Assembly (NCBI GenBank): GCA_947505915.1
Contig: CANNNH010000060.1
Span: 1 to 7,810, forward strand
DNA: 7,810 bases
From: Comamonadaceae bacterium
GTDB taxonomy: Bacteria > Pseudomonadota > Gammaproteobacteria > Burkholderiales > Burkholderiaceae
Reading direction: 5' to 3'
Part shown: piece by piece, positions 1-6,845 of the stretch
Position numbering within the stretch: the stretch's first letter is position 1
Layout of the letters: each line of letters begins with the position of its first letter
The notes under the pieces: model-generated
The model's database searches: none
What the model was told of the DNA's origin: nothing
What the model saw: the letters and a program-made list of their open reading frames with translations, nothing else
Program-made: the position numbers and the translations under genes

Positions 1-1
1 C

Positions 2-301
2 GACTGCCTGCAGCCCTTTGGCCTGCTCGCCAATTTCGGCAATGCCTCGGGCAAGGTCGAACCGCTGGACCTCGGCCTGCTGGCCGCCAAAGGCTCACTC
101 TATGTGTCGCGCCCCACGCTGTTCACGCACATCGCCACGCGCGAGCGCACACAAGCCATGGCCGACGACTTGTTTGGCATGGTCACCAGCGGCAAGGTCA
201 AGATCGCCATCGACCAGACCTTCCCCCTGGCTGATGTGGCCGAAGCCCACCGCTCACTTGAAGCGCGCAAGACCACGGGTTGCACCATCTTGACGCTGTA
301 A
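2..301 (+). CDS. NADPH:quinone reductase (MDR family), C-terminal part only
   Basis: This is the last 99 residues of a medium-chain dehydrogenase/reductase of the quinone oxidoreductase type, which reduces quinones or related enones with NADPH in the cytoplasm. The frame is open from the window edge and ends at TAA (299-301). The visible part carries the family's typical stretch PFGLLANFGNASG, then LAAKGSLYVSRPTLF, and closes with the usual tail in which ADVAEAHRSLEARKTTG precedes a short final beta strand (CTILTL). The N-terminal catalytic domain and most of the nucleotide-binding fold lie outside the window, so cofactor and substrate cannot be judged. It converges on lspA, with the repeat cluster between them. 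Family assignment is strong; the exact substrate is unknown. Confidence 0.88.
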   Translation, partial: DCLQPFGLLANFGNASGKVEPLDLGLLAAKGSLYVSRPTLFTHIATRERTQAMADDLFGMVTSGKVKIAIDQTFPLADVAEAHRSLEARKTTGCTILTL

Positions 302-315
302 AAACCGGGGAGGGG

Positions 316-450
316 ATGGATCCCCGCATTCGCGAGGATGACGGGGCAGGGATGGATCCCCGCGTTCGCGAGGATGACGGGAGGGGATTGATTCCTGTCT
401 TCGCTAGGATGACGGGGCGGGATGGATCCCCGCTTTCGCGAGGATGACGG
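316..450. repeat. Four direct copies of a 29-bp hairpin-forming intergenic repeat
   Basis: Copies lie at 316-344, 352-380, 387-415 and 422-450, spaced 36, 35 and 35 bases apart and separated by short G-rich spacers. Copies 1, 2 and 4 differ only at one internal base (GCATTCGC, GCGTTCGC, GCTTTCGC); copy 3 has decayed. Each good copy is an imperfect palindrome: ATCCCCGC and GCGAGGAT pair around a 4-base loop with one mismatch. The geometry of two 6-base arms around 8 bases matches the dRS3-type element of Neisseria (ATTCCC-N8-GGGAAT), and similar elements are common between genes in beta- and gammaproteobacteria. The cluster follows directly after the quinone reductase stop codon. Confidence 0.85.
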
Positions 451-457
451 ATAAGAG

Positions 458-509
458 CCGTCATTCCTGCGGAGCCTGCCCTCGACCTGATCGGGGGGCA
501 GGAATCCAT
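458..509. repeat. Inverted, expanded copy of the same repeat
   Basis: This element points opposite to the four copies on its left: it begins with CCGTCATTCCTGC (458-470) and ends with GGCAGGAATCCAT (497-509). The arms ATTCCTGC (463-470) and GCAGGAAT (498-505) are perfectly complementary over 8 bases, but 27 bases separate them instead of 4. A second stem, CCTGCCC (475-481) with GGGCAGG (496-502), competes for the same right arm. There is no T-tract next to it on either strand, so a simple intrinsic terminator is not supported, although it lies just past the lspA stop and might still stabilise a transcript end. Confidence 0.7.
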
Positions 510-524
510 CTTCCGGCTGTTTTT

Positions 525-1025
525 TCAGCGTGCGCGGCGCACGCGCAACAGCTCGTCCAGGATCAGGCAGGCGGCGCCGATGGAGATCGCGCTGTCGGCG
601 ATGTTGAAGGCCGGGAAGTGTGTGCCGGCGTAATGAAAGTCTAGAAAATCCACCACGTAGCCGTGCAGCAGGCGGTCGATCACATTGCCTATGGCGCCGC
701 CCAAAATACAGGCTAGGGCGAAGGAAAACAACTTTTGTCCCGGATGCGAGCGCAGCATGTAAATGATGAAAACCGCCGCGCCCACGCCAACGGCGGTGAA
801 GAACCAGCGCTGCCAGCCCGAGGCTGAGGCCAGAAAAGAGAACGCTGCGCCGCTGTTGTGCACGCGCACAATATTAAAAAAGCTGGTCACCGGGCTGGAG
901 TCGCCGAGTTGGTAAAAGCCCAAAATCAGCACCTTGGTGAACTGGTCAGCGATCAGCAGGATGAGCGCCAGCCCCAGCCAGGGCAGCATGGCCCCGGTGG
1001 ATGGAGACAAGCCAGCCTTGGCCAT
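525..1025 (-). CDS. lspA: Lipoprotein signal peptidase (signal peptidase II)
   Basis: LspA is an inner-membrane aspartyl protease that removes the signal peptide from prolipoproteins after diacylglyceryl transfer to the lipobox cysteine. The 166-residue length is normal for the family. Four hydrophobic segments are visible, roughly residues 14-34, 72-92, 98-116 and 140-160. Family signatures are present: ADQFTK with Asp27, [10 protein letters not shown] with Asn57, GNVIDR at 113-118, VVDF with Asp126 and FNIADS with Asp144. By comparison with the Pseudomonas aeruginosa enzyme, Asp126 and Asp144 are the catalytic pair. The start codon overlaps the ileS stop by one base (TGATG) and has no clear ribosome binding site of its own, so translational coupling to ileS is likely. 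It is the last gene of the ribF-ileS-lspA block. Confidence 0.97.
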   Translation of the reverse strand: MAKAGLSPSTGAMLPWLGLALILLIADQFTKVLILGFYQLGDSSPVTSFFNIVRVHNSGAAFSFLASASGWQRWFFTAVGVGAAVFIIYMLRSHPGQKLFSFALACILGGAIGNVIDRLLHGYVVDFLDFHYAGTHFPAFNIADSAISIGAACLILDELLRVRRAR

Positions 1026-3871
1026 CAGGCAAACCGGCGGACTTCGCCGGCACCAAAAAGGTTACTGATGCAGCGGCCGCAGATCGTCGGGTGTGCGGTG
1101 TCCTGGCCCACGTCGCCGGGGTAATGCCAGCAGCGATCGCATTTGGCACTGCTGCTGGTGCTGGATGTCACGTTCAGTTCTTGGGCAGCTTGCAGTTTCA
1201 GCACAGAGGTGATGAAAACAAACTTCAGGTCCTCGCCCAGGCTGGCCAGCCGCGCATGGTCTTCGGCGTTGACGCCCAGCGTGACTTCGGCCTGCAGGGA
1301 TGAACCCACCTTGCCGTCAGCACGCAGGGCTTCGATGTCCTTGTTGACGATATCGCGCAACTCGCGGATGCGCGTCCACTTGGCCAGCAGGGCTGTGTCG
1401 GGCGCGCCGAACTCGGTGTAGGTTTCCATGAAGATCGACTCAGACGCGCCGAACACGGCCCAGGCCTCTTCGGCGGTGAAGCTCAAGAAAGGCGCCATCC
1501 AGCGCAGCATGGCGTGCGTGATCTGGTGCAGGGCAGTCTGCGCGCTGCGCCGGGCCAGCGACTTGGGCGCGCTGGTGTAGAGCCGGTCTTTCAAAATGTC
1601 GAGGTAAAAAGAGCCCAGGTCTTCGCTGCAGTAAATCTGCAGCTTGGAGACCACCGGGTGGAATTCATACACCTCGTAGTGCGCCAGGATGTCGGCTTGC
1701 AGCTCGGCTGCGCGGCTTAAGGCGTAGCGGTCGATCTCCAGCATTTGCGCCAGCGGCACGCTGTCGGTGGCCGGGTTGAAGTCGCTCACATTGGCCAGCA
1801 AAAAACGCAGCGTGTTGCGGATGCGGCGGTAGGCGTCCACCACGCGCGCCAGGATTTTGTCGTCAATGCCCAGGTCGCCCGAGTAGTCGGTCGAGGCGCA
1901 CCACAGGCGGATGATTTCGGCGCCCAGTTTGTCATTGACTTCCTGCGGCGCCACCACATTACCTTCGCTCTTGCTCATCTTGCGGCCCTTGCCGTCCACG
2001 GTGAAGCCGTGCGTCAGCAGGCCCTTGTAGGGCGCGTGGTCGTACATGGCACAAGCGGTGAGCAGCGAAGAGTGGAACCAGCCGCGGTGCTGGTCATGGC
2101 CTTCGAGGTACAGGTCAGCCGGCCAAGCGGACTGCGCTGCATGGCTGTGGCGCAGCACGTGGTCGTGCGTGGTGCCGGAGTCAAACCACACATCCAGGAT
2201 GTCGGTGCACTTAAGGTAGTCGGGTGCGTCAGCGCCGATGATGGATTCAGGCGTGGCCTTGCTCCAGGCCTCGATGCCGCCGGCTTGCACCATGGCGGCA
2301 GCCTGGTCCATGATCTCCATGGTGCGCGGGTGCAGCTCGCCGGTGGCAGTGTGAATGAAAAAGGGCAGCGGCACGCCCCAGTTACGCTGGCGGCTGATGC
2401 ACCAGTCGGGTCGACCGGCGATCATGTCGCGCAGGCGGGTCTTGCCGTTCTCGGGGTAAAACTGCGTTTCGTCGATGGCCTGAAGTGCCAGCTGGCGCAA
2501 GCTTTTGCTGGCCTTGTCTTTGGCGAAAACGCCTTCGTTGCCTTTGCTCTCGGCGTCCATGCGGATGAACCACTGCGCTGCCGCGCGGTAAATTACCGGC
2601 GTCTTGTGGCGCCAGCAGTGCGGGTAGCTGTGAACGATGTCGTGCGTGGCAAACAGGCGGCCGTGCTCGCGCAGTTTGTCAATCACCAGCGGTGCGGCTT
2701 TCCAGATGTTCAAGCCGCCAAAAAAAGGCAGTTCGTCCACATAGCGGCCGTTGCCCTGCACGGGGTTGAGGATGTCGTCATAGGCAATGCCGTTGGCGAC
2801 GCAGGAGTTGAAGTCTTCCACCCCGTAGGCGGGTGAAGAGTGCACGATGCCGGTGCCGTCGTCGGCAGTGGCGTAGTCGGCCAGAAAGACCGGCGAAAAG
2901 CGCTTGTAGCCGAAAACGCCGTGCTCGTCGGCCACGTCGTGCAGCGGGTGCTTGAAGTTGATCAGGCCCAGCTTTTCGCCTAAGGTGGTGGCCAGGACCG
3001 TACCCGTGAGTGCATAGCGCGCCAGGCATTTTTCGACCAGCACCGAGGCCAGCACCAAGAGGCCGCGTTCGGTCTCGACCAGCGCGTATTCGAGCGCCGG
3101 GTTCAGGTTCAGCGCCTGGTTGGCCGGAATGGTCCAGGCGGTGGTGGTCCAGATCACGGCAAAAGCTTCTTTGCTCAGGCTCTTTAGGCCGAAGGCGGCG
3201 GCCAGCTTGTCGGGCTCGGCGCAGGCAAAGCCGACGTCCAGCGTCTGTGATTTTTTGTCGGCGTACTCGATCTCGAACTCGGCCAGCGAAGAGCCGCAGT
3301 CAAAACACCAGTACACAGGTTTGAGGCCGCGGTAGACAAAGCCGCGCTCCATGATGCGTTTGAGCGCGCGGATTTCATTGGCTTCGTTGCCGAAATCCAT
3401 GGTGCGGTACGGGTTGTCCCATTCGCCCAGCACGCCCAGGCGCTTGAAGTCGGCCATCTGGCCGACGATTTGCTCACTGGCAAAGGCGCGGCTTTTGGCC
3501 TGCACCTCGTCGCGTGGCAGATTGCGGCCGTGTAATTTTTCAATGGCGTTTTCGATCGGGAGACCGTGGCAGTCCCAGCCCGGCACGTAAACCGCGTCCA
3601 GGCCTTTGAGCTGACGCGCTTTGACGATCATGTCCTTGAGCACTTTGTTGACGGCGTGGCCGATGTGAATTTTGCCGTTGGCATACGGCGGTCCGTCGTG
3701 CAGCACAAACTTCGGTGCGCCCAGGCGCACGTCACGCAGCTTTTTGTAAATGCCTTTGTCTTCCCAGGCCTGGACCCAGCCCGGCTCGCGCTTAGGCAGG
3801 TCGCCGCGCATCGGGAAGGGCGTGTCGGGCAGGTTCAGGGTGCTGCGGTAATCGGTTTTGTTGTCGGACAT
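1025..3871 (-). CDS. ileS: Isoleucine--tRNA ligase
   Basis: This class I synthetase charges tRNA-Ile with isoleucine in the cytoplasm and hydrolyses mischarged Val-tRNA-Ile. The 948-residue product is full length for the bacterial type. The HIGH signature is at residues 69-72 inside [12 protein letters not shown], and KMSKS is at 631-635. The editing domain is recognisable from [12 protein letters not shown] (241-252) and [18 protein letters not shown] (337-354). A tryptophan-rich aminoacylation stretch, [15 protein letters not shown], is at 487-501. The C-terminus has a four-cysteine zinc knuckle (Cys911, Cys914, Cys931, Cys934) preceded by a short Ser/Thr-rich linker. A C-terminal zinc knuckle of this sort is typical of the bacterial mupirocin-sensitive form. 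The ATG at 3869-3871 gives the usual N-terminus ([17 protein letters not shown]), though no strong ribosome binding site precedes it. Confidence 0.98.
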   Translation of the reverse strand: MSDNKTDYRSTLNLPDTPFPMRGDLPKREPGWVQAWEDKGIYKKLRDVRLGAPKFVLHDGPPYANGKIHIGHAVNKVLKDMIVKARQLKGLDAVYVPGWDCHGLPIENAIEKLHGRNLPRDEVQAKSRAFASEQIVGQMADFKRLGVLGEWDNPYRTMDFGNEANEIRALKRIMERGFVYRGLKPVYWCFDCGSSLAEFEIEYADKKSQTLDVGFACAEPDKLAAAFGLKSLSKEAFAVIWTTTAWTIPANQALNLNPALEYALVETERGLLVLASVLVEKCLARYALTGTVLATTLGEKLGLINFKHPLHDVADEHGVFGYKRFSPVFLADYATADDGTGIVHSSPAYGVEDFNSCVANGIAYDDILNPVQGNGRYVDELPFFGGLNIWKAAPLVIDKLREHGRLFATHDIVHSYPHCWRHKTPVIYRAAAQWFIRMDAESKGNEGVFAKDKASKSLRQLALQAIDETQFYPENGKTRLRDMIAGRPDWCISRQRNWGVPLPFFIHTATGELHPRTMEIMDQAAAMVQAGGIEAWSKATPESIIGADAPDYLKCTDILDVWFDSGTTHDHVLRHSHAAQSAWPADLYLEGHDQHRGWFHSSLLTACAMYDHAPYKGLLTHGFTVDGKGRKMSKSEGNVVAPQEVNDKLGAEIIRLWCASTDYSGDLGIDDKILARVVDAYRRIRNTLRFLLANVSDFNPATDSVPLAQMLEIDRYALSRAAELQADILAHYEVYEFHPVVSKLQIYCSEDLGSFYLDILKDRLYTSAPKSLARRSAQTALHQITHAMLRWMAPFLSFTAEEAWAVFGASESIFMETYTEFGAPDTALLAKWTRIRELRDIVNKDIEALRADGKVGSSLQAEVTLGVNAEDHARLASLGEDLKFVFITSVLKLQAAQELNVTSSTSSSAKCDRCWHYPGDVGQDTAHPTICGRCISNLFGAGEVRRFA

Positions 3872-3905
3872 GGCGGTTTGGGGGAAAGCTTCAAGGCTGG
3901 AAAAT

Positions 3906-3924
3906 TCAGCCCCGGGGAGGGGCT
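3906..3924 (-). other. GC-rich hairpin with short T-run between ribF and ileS
   Basis: Read on the minus strand, AGCCCC (3924-3919) pairs with GGGGCT (3913-3908) across a five-base loop, and GAATTTT follows. It sits within the 106 bases between the ribF stop and the ileS start. The stem is only six pairs and the T-run only four, so it is at best a weak terminator or partial attenuator that would lower ileS expression relative to ribF. It could also be chance in GC-rich DNA. Confidence 0.35.
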
Positions 3925-3977
3925 TGCTGCGTTAAGTCCTCGGTGGCGCACTCGGCCATCGGCAGGGGCGAGATCGT

Positions 3978-4961
3978 CTAAATTCGGTCGCTCGTGGTTT
4001 GCCGGCTGGTTGGGGTGTGCTTGGAGGCAAAGTAAGCCCGTGCAAACTCACAGTCCCGGGCGATGCCTTGTTGCAGCGCCTCCAGGCCGTCGTATTTGAG
4101 CTCGTCGTGCAGTTTGTGCAGCAGTTCCACCTGAACGATTTTACCGTAGGCACTGTCGAGCCCGGTCTGGCTGTGCCAGCTCAGGCAGTGCACTTCCAGC
4201 AGCACGCGACCGGCGTCTTCCACCGTGGGGCGTATGCCCAGACTGGCCACGCCGTCTACCGGCTCAGGCCCCAGACCGTGGGTGCGCACCACAAAAATCC
4301 CCGTGGCTGCGGGCTTGTCGTGGCGAAATGCGATGTTCATTGTGCGAAATCCCAGCTCGCGGCCCAGCTTTTTGCCGTGCACCACATGGCCGGAGACGCT
4401 GTAAGGCCGCCCTAGAAGGCCACTGGCAGTGTCCATCTGGCCCTGGGCCAGGGCCAGGCGCACGGCCGAGCTGGACACGCGCTCGCCATGGACTTCATAG
4501 CTGTCCATGCGGGCGACTTCAAAGCCGGCTGTGGCACCGGCCGCGTCCAGCATGGCGTAGTCGCCTGCGCGTTGGCTGCCGAACCGGAAATCATCACCGA
4601 CCAGCACGTAGCGCACCTGCAGGCCTGTGACCAGCACGTCTTCAATGAAGGCGGCCGCGCTTTGCGAGGCCAGCCGGGCGTTGAAGGGCAACACCACGGC
4701 CTGGTCGATGCCGCAGCGTGCCAGCTCGGTGAGCTTGTCGCGCAGGGTCGAGATGCGGGTGGGAGCGGTCCGGGGCGAAAAGTACTCACGCGGATGGGGC
4801 TCGAAAGTCATCACCCGGGCCGGCAGGCCGCGGTGCCGGGCTTCATTTTTGAGCACCGCCAGCATGGCCTGGTGGCCACGGTGAACCCCGTCAAAGTTGC
4901 CGATGGTCAGCGCGCAGGGCTGGGACAAGGCCGGGTGCTGGTGGCCGCGAAAGATTTTCAT
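3978..4961 (-). CDS. ribF: Bifunctional riboflavin kinase / FAD synthetase
   Basis: RibF phosphorylates riboflavin to FMN and adenylates FMN to FAD. From the ATG at 4961 the protein has 327 residues, close to the family norm. The N-terminal adenylyltransferase half shows LTIGNFDGVHRGHQ (18-31), with the class-I-like nucleotidyl transferase histidines, then VGDDFRFG (121-128) and RVSSSAVR (161-168). The C-terminal flavokinase half starts near residue 185 with GHVVHGKKLGRELGF. The usual PTxN metal and nucleotide motif appears as RTMN (206-209), keeping Thr207 and Asn209. LLEVH (254-258) holds Glu256, expected to be the catalytic base. A longer frame reaches back to 5042, but its extra 27 residues look like non-conserved GC-rich sequence, while MKIFRG is the N-terminus I expect for relatives. 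An ATG at 4970 is also possible. First gene of the ribF-ileS-lspA block. Confidence 0.96.
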   Translation of the reverse strand: MKIFRGHQHPALSQPCALTIGNFDGVHRGHQAMLAVLKNEARHRGLPARVMTFEPHPREYFSPRTAPTRISTLRDKLTELARCGIDQAVVLPFNARLASQSAAAFIEDVLVTGLQVRYVLVGDDFRFGSQRAGDYAMLDAAGATAGFEVARMDSYEVHGERVSSSAVRLALAQGQMDTASGLLGRPYSVSGHVVHGKKLGRELGFRTMNIAFRHDKPAATGIFVVRTHGLGPEPVDGVASLGIRPTVEDAGRVLLEVHCLSWHSQTGLDSAYGKIVQVELLHKLHDELKYDGLEALQQGIARDCEFARAYFASKHTPTSRQTTSDRI

Positions 4962-4984
4962 TGCCCACATTATCGTTTTTTGTG

Positions 4985-5031
4985 GCCGGCCACCCGTGCG
5001 GCCGGCATGGCCCCGGGCTGCGCGCCGGGGC
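4985..5031. other. Two consecutive GC-rich inverted repeats between divergent genes
   Basis: GCCGGCC (4985-4991) is complementary to GGCCGGC (5000-5006), and GCCCCGG (5010-5016) to CCGGGGC (5025-5031); each stem has seven perfect pairs around an eight-base loop. They lie between the ribF start and the HNH gene. On the minus strand they would fall in the ribF leader and are followed by an A-rich run rather than a T-run, so they are not intrinsic terminators for that direction. They may be operator sites, mRNA leader hairpins or chance. No convincing -35/-10 pair was found in this 181-base region on either strand. Confidence 0.4.
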
Positions 5032-5132
5032 GCTGACATCAATTGCCTGTATATTGGTGCATTAACGGCGGGGTGCGCAGACCATGCGACCTTGACCGGG
5101 CCTGATGCTCAATGCCGGTTTCCAACGCCCAT

Positions 5133-5137
5133 GGAGG
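5133..5137 (+). promoter_or_regulatory. Shine-Dalgarno GGAGG that points to a TTG start
   Basis: GGAGG lies five bases before TTG at 5143-5145, an ideal spacing. The in-frame ATG at 5131 overlaps this motif and has no purine-rich sequence upstream of it, so the TTG is the better start for the HNH gene. Confidence 0.7.
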
Positions 5138-5142
5138 TTCGT

Positions 5143-5700
5143 TTGAAAGTCTTGAAGCTGTCCGCACAGGGATTGCCACAATCGTGGATCAGTCTGGAGC
5201 AAGCCGTGTTGCATTACGCCACCGGTGATGTGCGCTGGGAGGCCGGCGCGCAAGTGGCTGTGTTTCGCGGCGGCCACAATGCCCGCACCGGCGAGCAGTC
5301 TTGCATCACGGTCAACAGCATCATCGGCACACGGGGCGTGCCCAATATCAACCCGTTTGATCTGATGCCGGGCCTGACCAACGGCAAGTTGTTTGTGCGT
5401 GACCGCAATATCTGCGCCTACTGCGGCAACCATTTCCATGAAGAAGATCTGACGCGCGAGCACATCATTCCCTTTGCCCAGCAAGGCATTGACAACTGGA
5501 TGAACGTGGTCACCGCCTGCCGCGCCTGCAATCACCGCAAAAGCAGTCGCACGCCCGAGCAGGCCAACATGCCGCTGCTGTTCACGCCCTATGTGCCCAG
5601 CTTGTGGGAAGACTTCATCTTGCGCAACCGGCGCATTCTGGCCGACCAGATGGAGTTTTTAATGGCGCATGTGCCCCGCTCTTCGCGGCTGCTGGGCTGA
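5143..5700 (+). CDS. HNH endonuclease-like protein
   Basis: A 185-residue protein when started at TTG 5143 (189 residues from ATG 5131). The core is a zinc-bound HNH (beta-beta-alpha metal) fold: CAYC (91-94) and CRAC (126-129) form the four-cysteine zinc site, EHIIP (106-110) supplies His107, Asn121 lies in NWMNVVTACRACN, and Asn130-His131 complete the motif. All residues usually needed for nuclease activity are present, so it should be active, but the target is unknown. The N-terminal 85 residues are not a domain I can name; they include NSIIGTRGVPNINPFDL. I recognise it as a type of HNH protein found in Burkholderiales chromosomes. It is divergent from ribF and convergent with the dehydrogenase pair, has no methylase or toxin partner in view, and has unremarkable codon use, which argues against a recently acquired restriction gene. 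Confidence 0.9.
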   Translation: MKVLKLSAQGLPQSWISLEQAVLHYATGDVRWEAGAQVAVFRGGHNARTGEQSCITVNSIIGTRGVPNINPFDLMPGLTNGKLFVRDRNICAYCGNHFHEEDLTREHIIPFAQQGIDNWMNVVTACRACNHRKSSRTPEQANMPLLFTPYVPSLWEDFILRNRRILADQMEFLMAHVPRSSRLLG

Positions 5701-5714
5701 GTTTTTTCTGCACT

Positions 5715-6833
5715 TCAGGCAAACACGCCAGCCGTGTCTTGCATCCGGGCCGACACCTCGCCTAAGTGGTGAATGGAGTCGCCGAAAGTGATCTCCAGTT
5801 GCGTGAGTTTTTTAAAGCAGTGGCTCACGATGTACTCGTCGGTCACGCCAATGCCCCCATGCAACTGCACTGCCTGCTGGCCGACAAAGCGCATGGACTG
5901 CCCGATCTGGTACTTGGCGCGGGCCATGGCCGCGCGACGTTCCAGGGCCGGCTCTTGCAGCTTGAGGCTGGCGTAATAACTCATGGAGCGGGCCAGCTCC
6001 AGCTGCATCTTGAGGTCGGCCACCCGGTGCCGCAGCGCCTGAAAACTGCTGATGGCCACACCGAACTGTTTGCGCTGGTTCATGTAGTCCACGGTGATGG
6101 CCAGCGTGCGGTCCATCACGCCCACGGCTTCCGCGCAGGCGGCGGCCAGGCCGATGTCCACCGCGTGCTCGAGTGCCGCCAGACCGTCGGTTGTGACCAG
6201 TGTGGCTGCGGCATCGCTGAGTTGCAGCTCTGCGGCTCGGCTGCCGTCTTGCGTGCCATAGCCGCGCGTGCTGACACCGGACGCTGCGCGCTCGACCAGA
6301 AACAGCGCCTGCCGGCCGTGGGCCATGGCGGGCACCAAAAAGGCATCGGCCTGGTCGCCAGCGGGCACCACAGACTTGCTGCCGCTGATGTGCCAAGTGC
6401 CTTCTTTATTTTCAGCGGCCAGGGTCGCGCACAGGTCCAGCCGGTAACGCGCGGCGCGCTCCTGGTGCGCCAGCACCACCAGCGCCTGCCCGGCGGCAAT
6501 CCGGGGCAGCCAGGCCGTTTTGACGGCGTCCGGCGCCCAGGCATTGATCACAGCGCCGGCAATCAGTGCGTGGGCCAGCGGCTCCAGCACCAGGCCGCGG
6601 CCCAACTCTTCCATGGCCACCATGGCCTCGACCGGGCCCATGCCCATGCCGCCGTGCGCCTCTGAAATGTACAGGCCGCACAGGCCGAGTTCAGCGAGTT
6701 CGGTGTAAGCCTCGCATGAGAAGCCGCCGGCGCGCACAATGCCGCGGCGGCGCGTGAAGTCGTAGCCCTTGCCAACCCATTTGTTGACTGCCTCGCGCAG
6801 TTGCATTTGATCGTCAGAAAAATCGAAGTCCAT
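5715..6833 (-). CDS. pimD: Acyl-CoA dehydrogenase, pimeloyl-CoA dehydrogenase small-subunit type
   Basis: A 372-residue acyl-CoA dehydrogenase (flavoprotein introducing a trans-2,3 double bond into acyl-CoA). The N-terminal helical domain is about 1-115 (MDFDFSDDQMQLREAV; YISEAHGGMGMGPVEAM), the beta-barrel about 116-215 and the C-terminal helical domain about 220-372. FAD-contact motifs are kept: RKQFG (254-258) and QLHGGIGVTDEY (323-334). Both places where these enzymes usually hold the catalytic glutamate lack it: the YEGTSEIQ motif is TFGDSIHH (349-356), and the equivalent of the isovaleryl-CoA dehydrogenase Glu254 site is within VDIGLA (225-230). Catalysis therefore probably depends on the partner encoded just upstream, ten bases away. 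The ATG at 6833 is chosen because of its ribosome binding site; the frame extends 53 codons further but over the partner gene. The symbol is by resemblance; the substrate is inferred. Confidence 0.85.
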   Translation of the reverse strand: MDFDFSDDQMQLREAVNKWVGKGYDFTRRRGIVRAGGFSCEAYTELAELGLCGLYISEAHGGMGMGPVEAMVAMEELGRGLVLEPLAHALIAGAVINAWAPDAVKTAWLPRIAAGQALVVLAHQERAARYRLDLCATLAAENKEGTWHISGSKSVVPAGDQADAFLVPAMAHGRQALFLVERAASGVSTRGYGTQDGSRAAELQLSDAAATLVTTDGLAALEHAVDIGLAAACAEAVGVMDRTLAITVDYMNQRKQFGVAISSFQALRHRVADLKMQLELARSMSYYASLKLQEPALERRAAMARAKYQIGQSMRFVGQQAVQLHGGIGVTDEYIVSHCFKKLTQLEITFGDSIHHLGEVSARMQDTAGVFA

Positions 6834-6840
6834 GGTCTTG

Positions 6841-6845
6841 TCCTT
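6841..6845 (-). promoter_or_regulatory. Ribosome binding site of the small-subunit gene
   Basis: On the minus strand AAGGA overlaps the TAA stop of the large-subunit gene and stands seven bases before the ATG at 6833. This fixes the start and suggests coupled translation of the two subunits. Confidence 0.7.

Noticed and set aside
316..509. CRISPR array
   Set aside because: The repeats are palindromic over their full length, the spacers are only 6-7 bases and similar to each other, one copy is inverted, and there are no cas genes.
1745..2836. Long plus-strand open frame of 363 codons antisense to ileS
   Set aside because: It lies wholly inside the conserved ileS coding region, its translation resembles no family I know, and long antisense frames are common in GC-rich genes.
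3906..3959. Seventeen-codon minus-strand open frame upstream of ileS, ending inside the hairpin, considered as a leader peptide
   Set aside because: It contains no isoleucine codon and no ribosome binding site, so an ileS attenuation leader is not supported.
4962..5042. N-terminal extension of RibF to a start at 5042
   Set aside because: The extra residues are arginine- and glycine-rich and unlike RibF N-termini, and they overlap the two inverted repeats.
5034..5120. Sigma-70 promoters in the ribF-HNH intergenic region (CTGACA, TTGACC, TATATT-like motifs)
   Set aside because: No pair of -35 and -10 motifs has an acceptable spacing of 16-18 bases on either strand.
5673..5707. Intrinsic terminator at the end of the HNH gene (T-run 5702-5707)
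   Set aside because: Six T bases follow the stop codon, but the only stems before them are four pairs long, so I do not call a terminator.
5766..6665. Plus-strand open frame of 299 codons antisense to the small dehydrogenase subunit
   Set aside because: It is a histidine- and glutamine-rich shadow of a clearly conserved minus-strand gene, with no recognisable domain.
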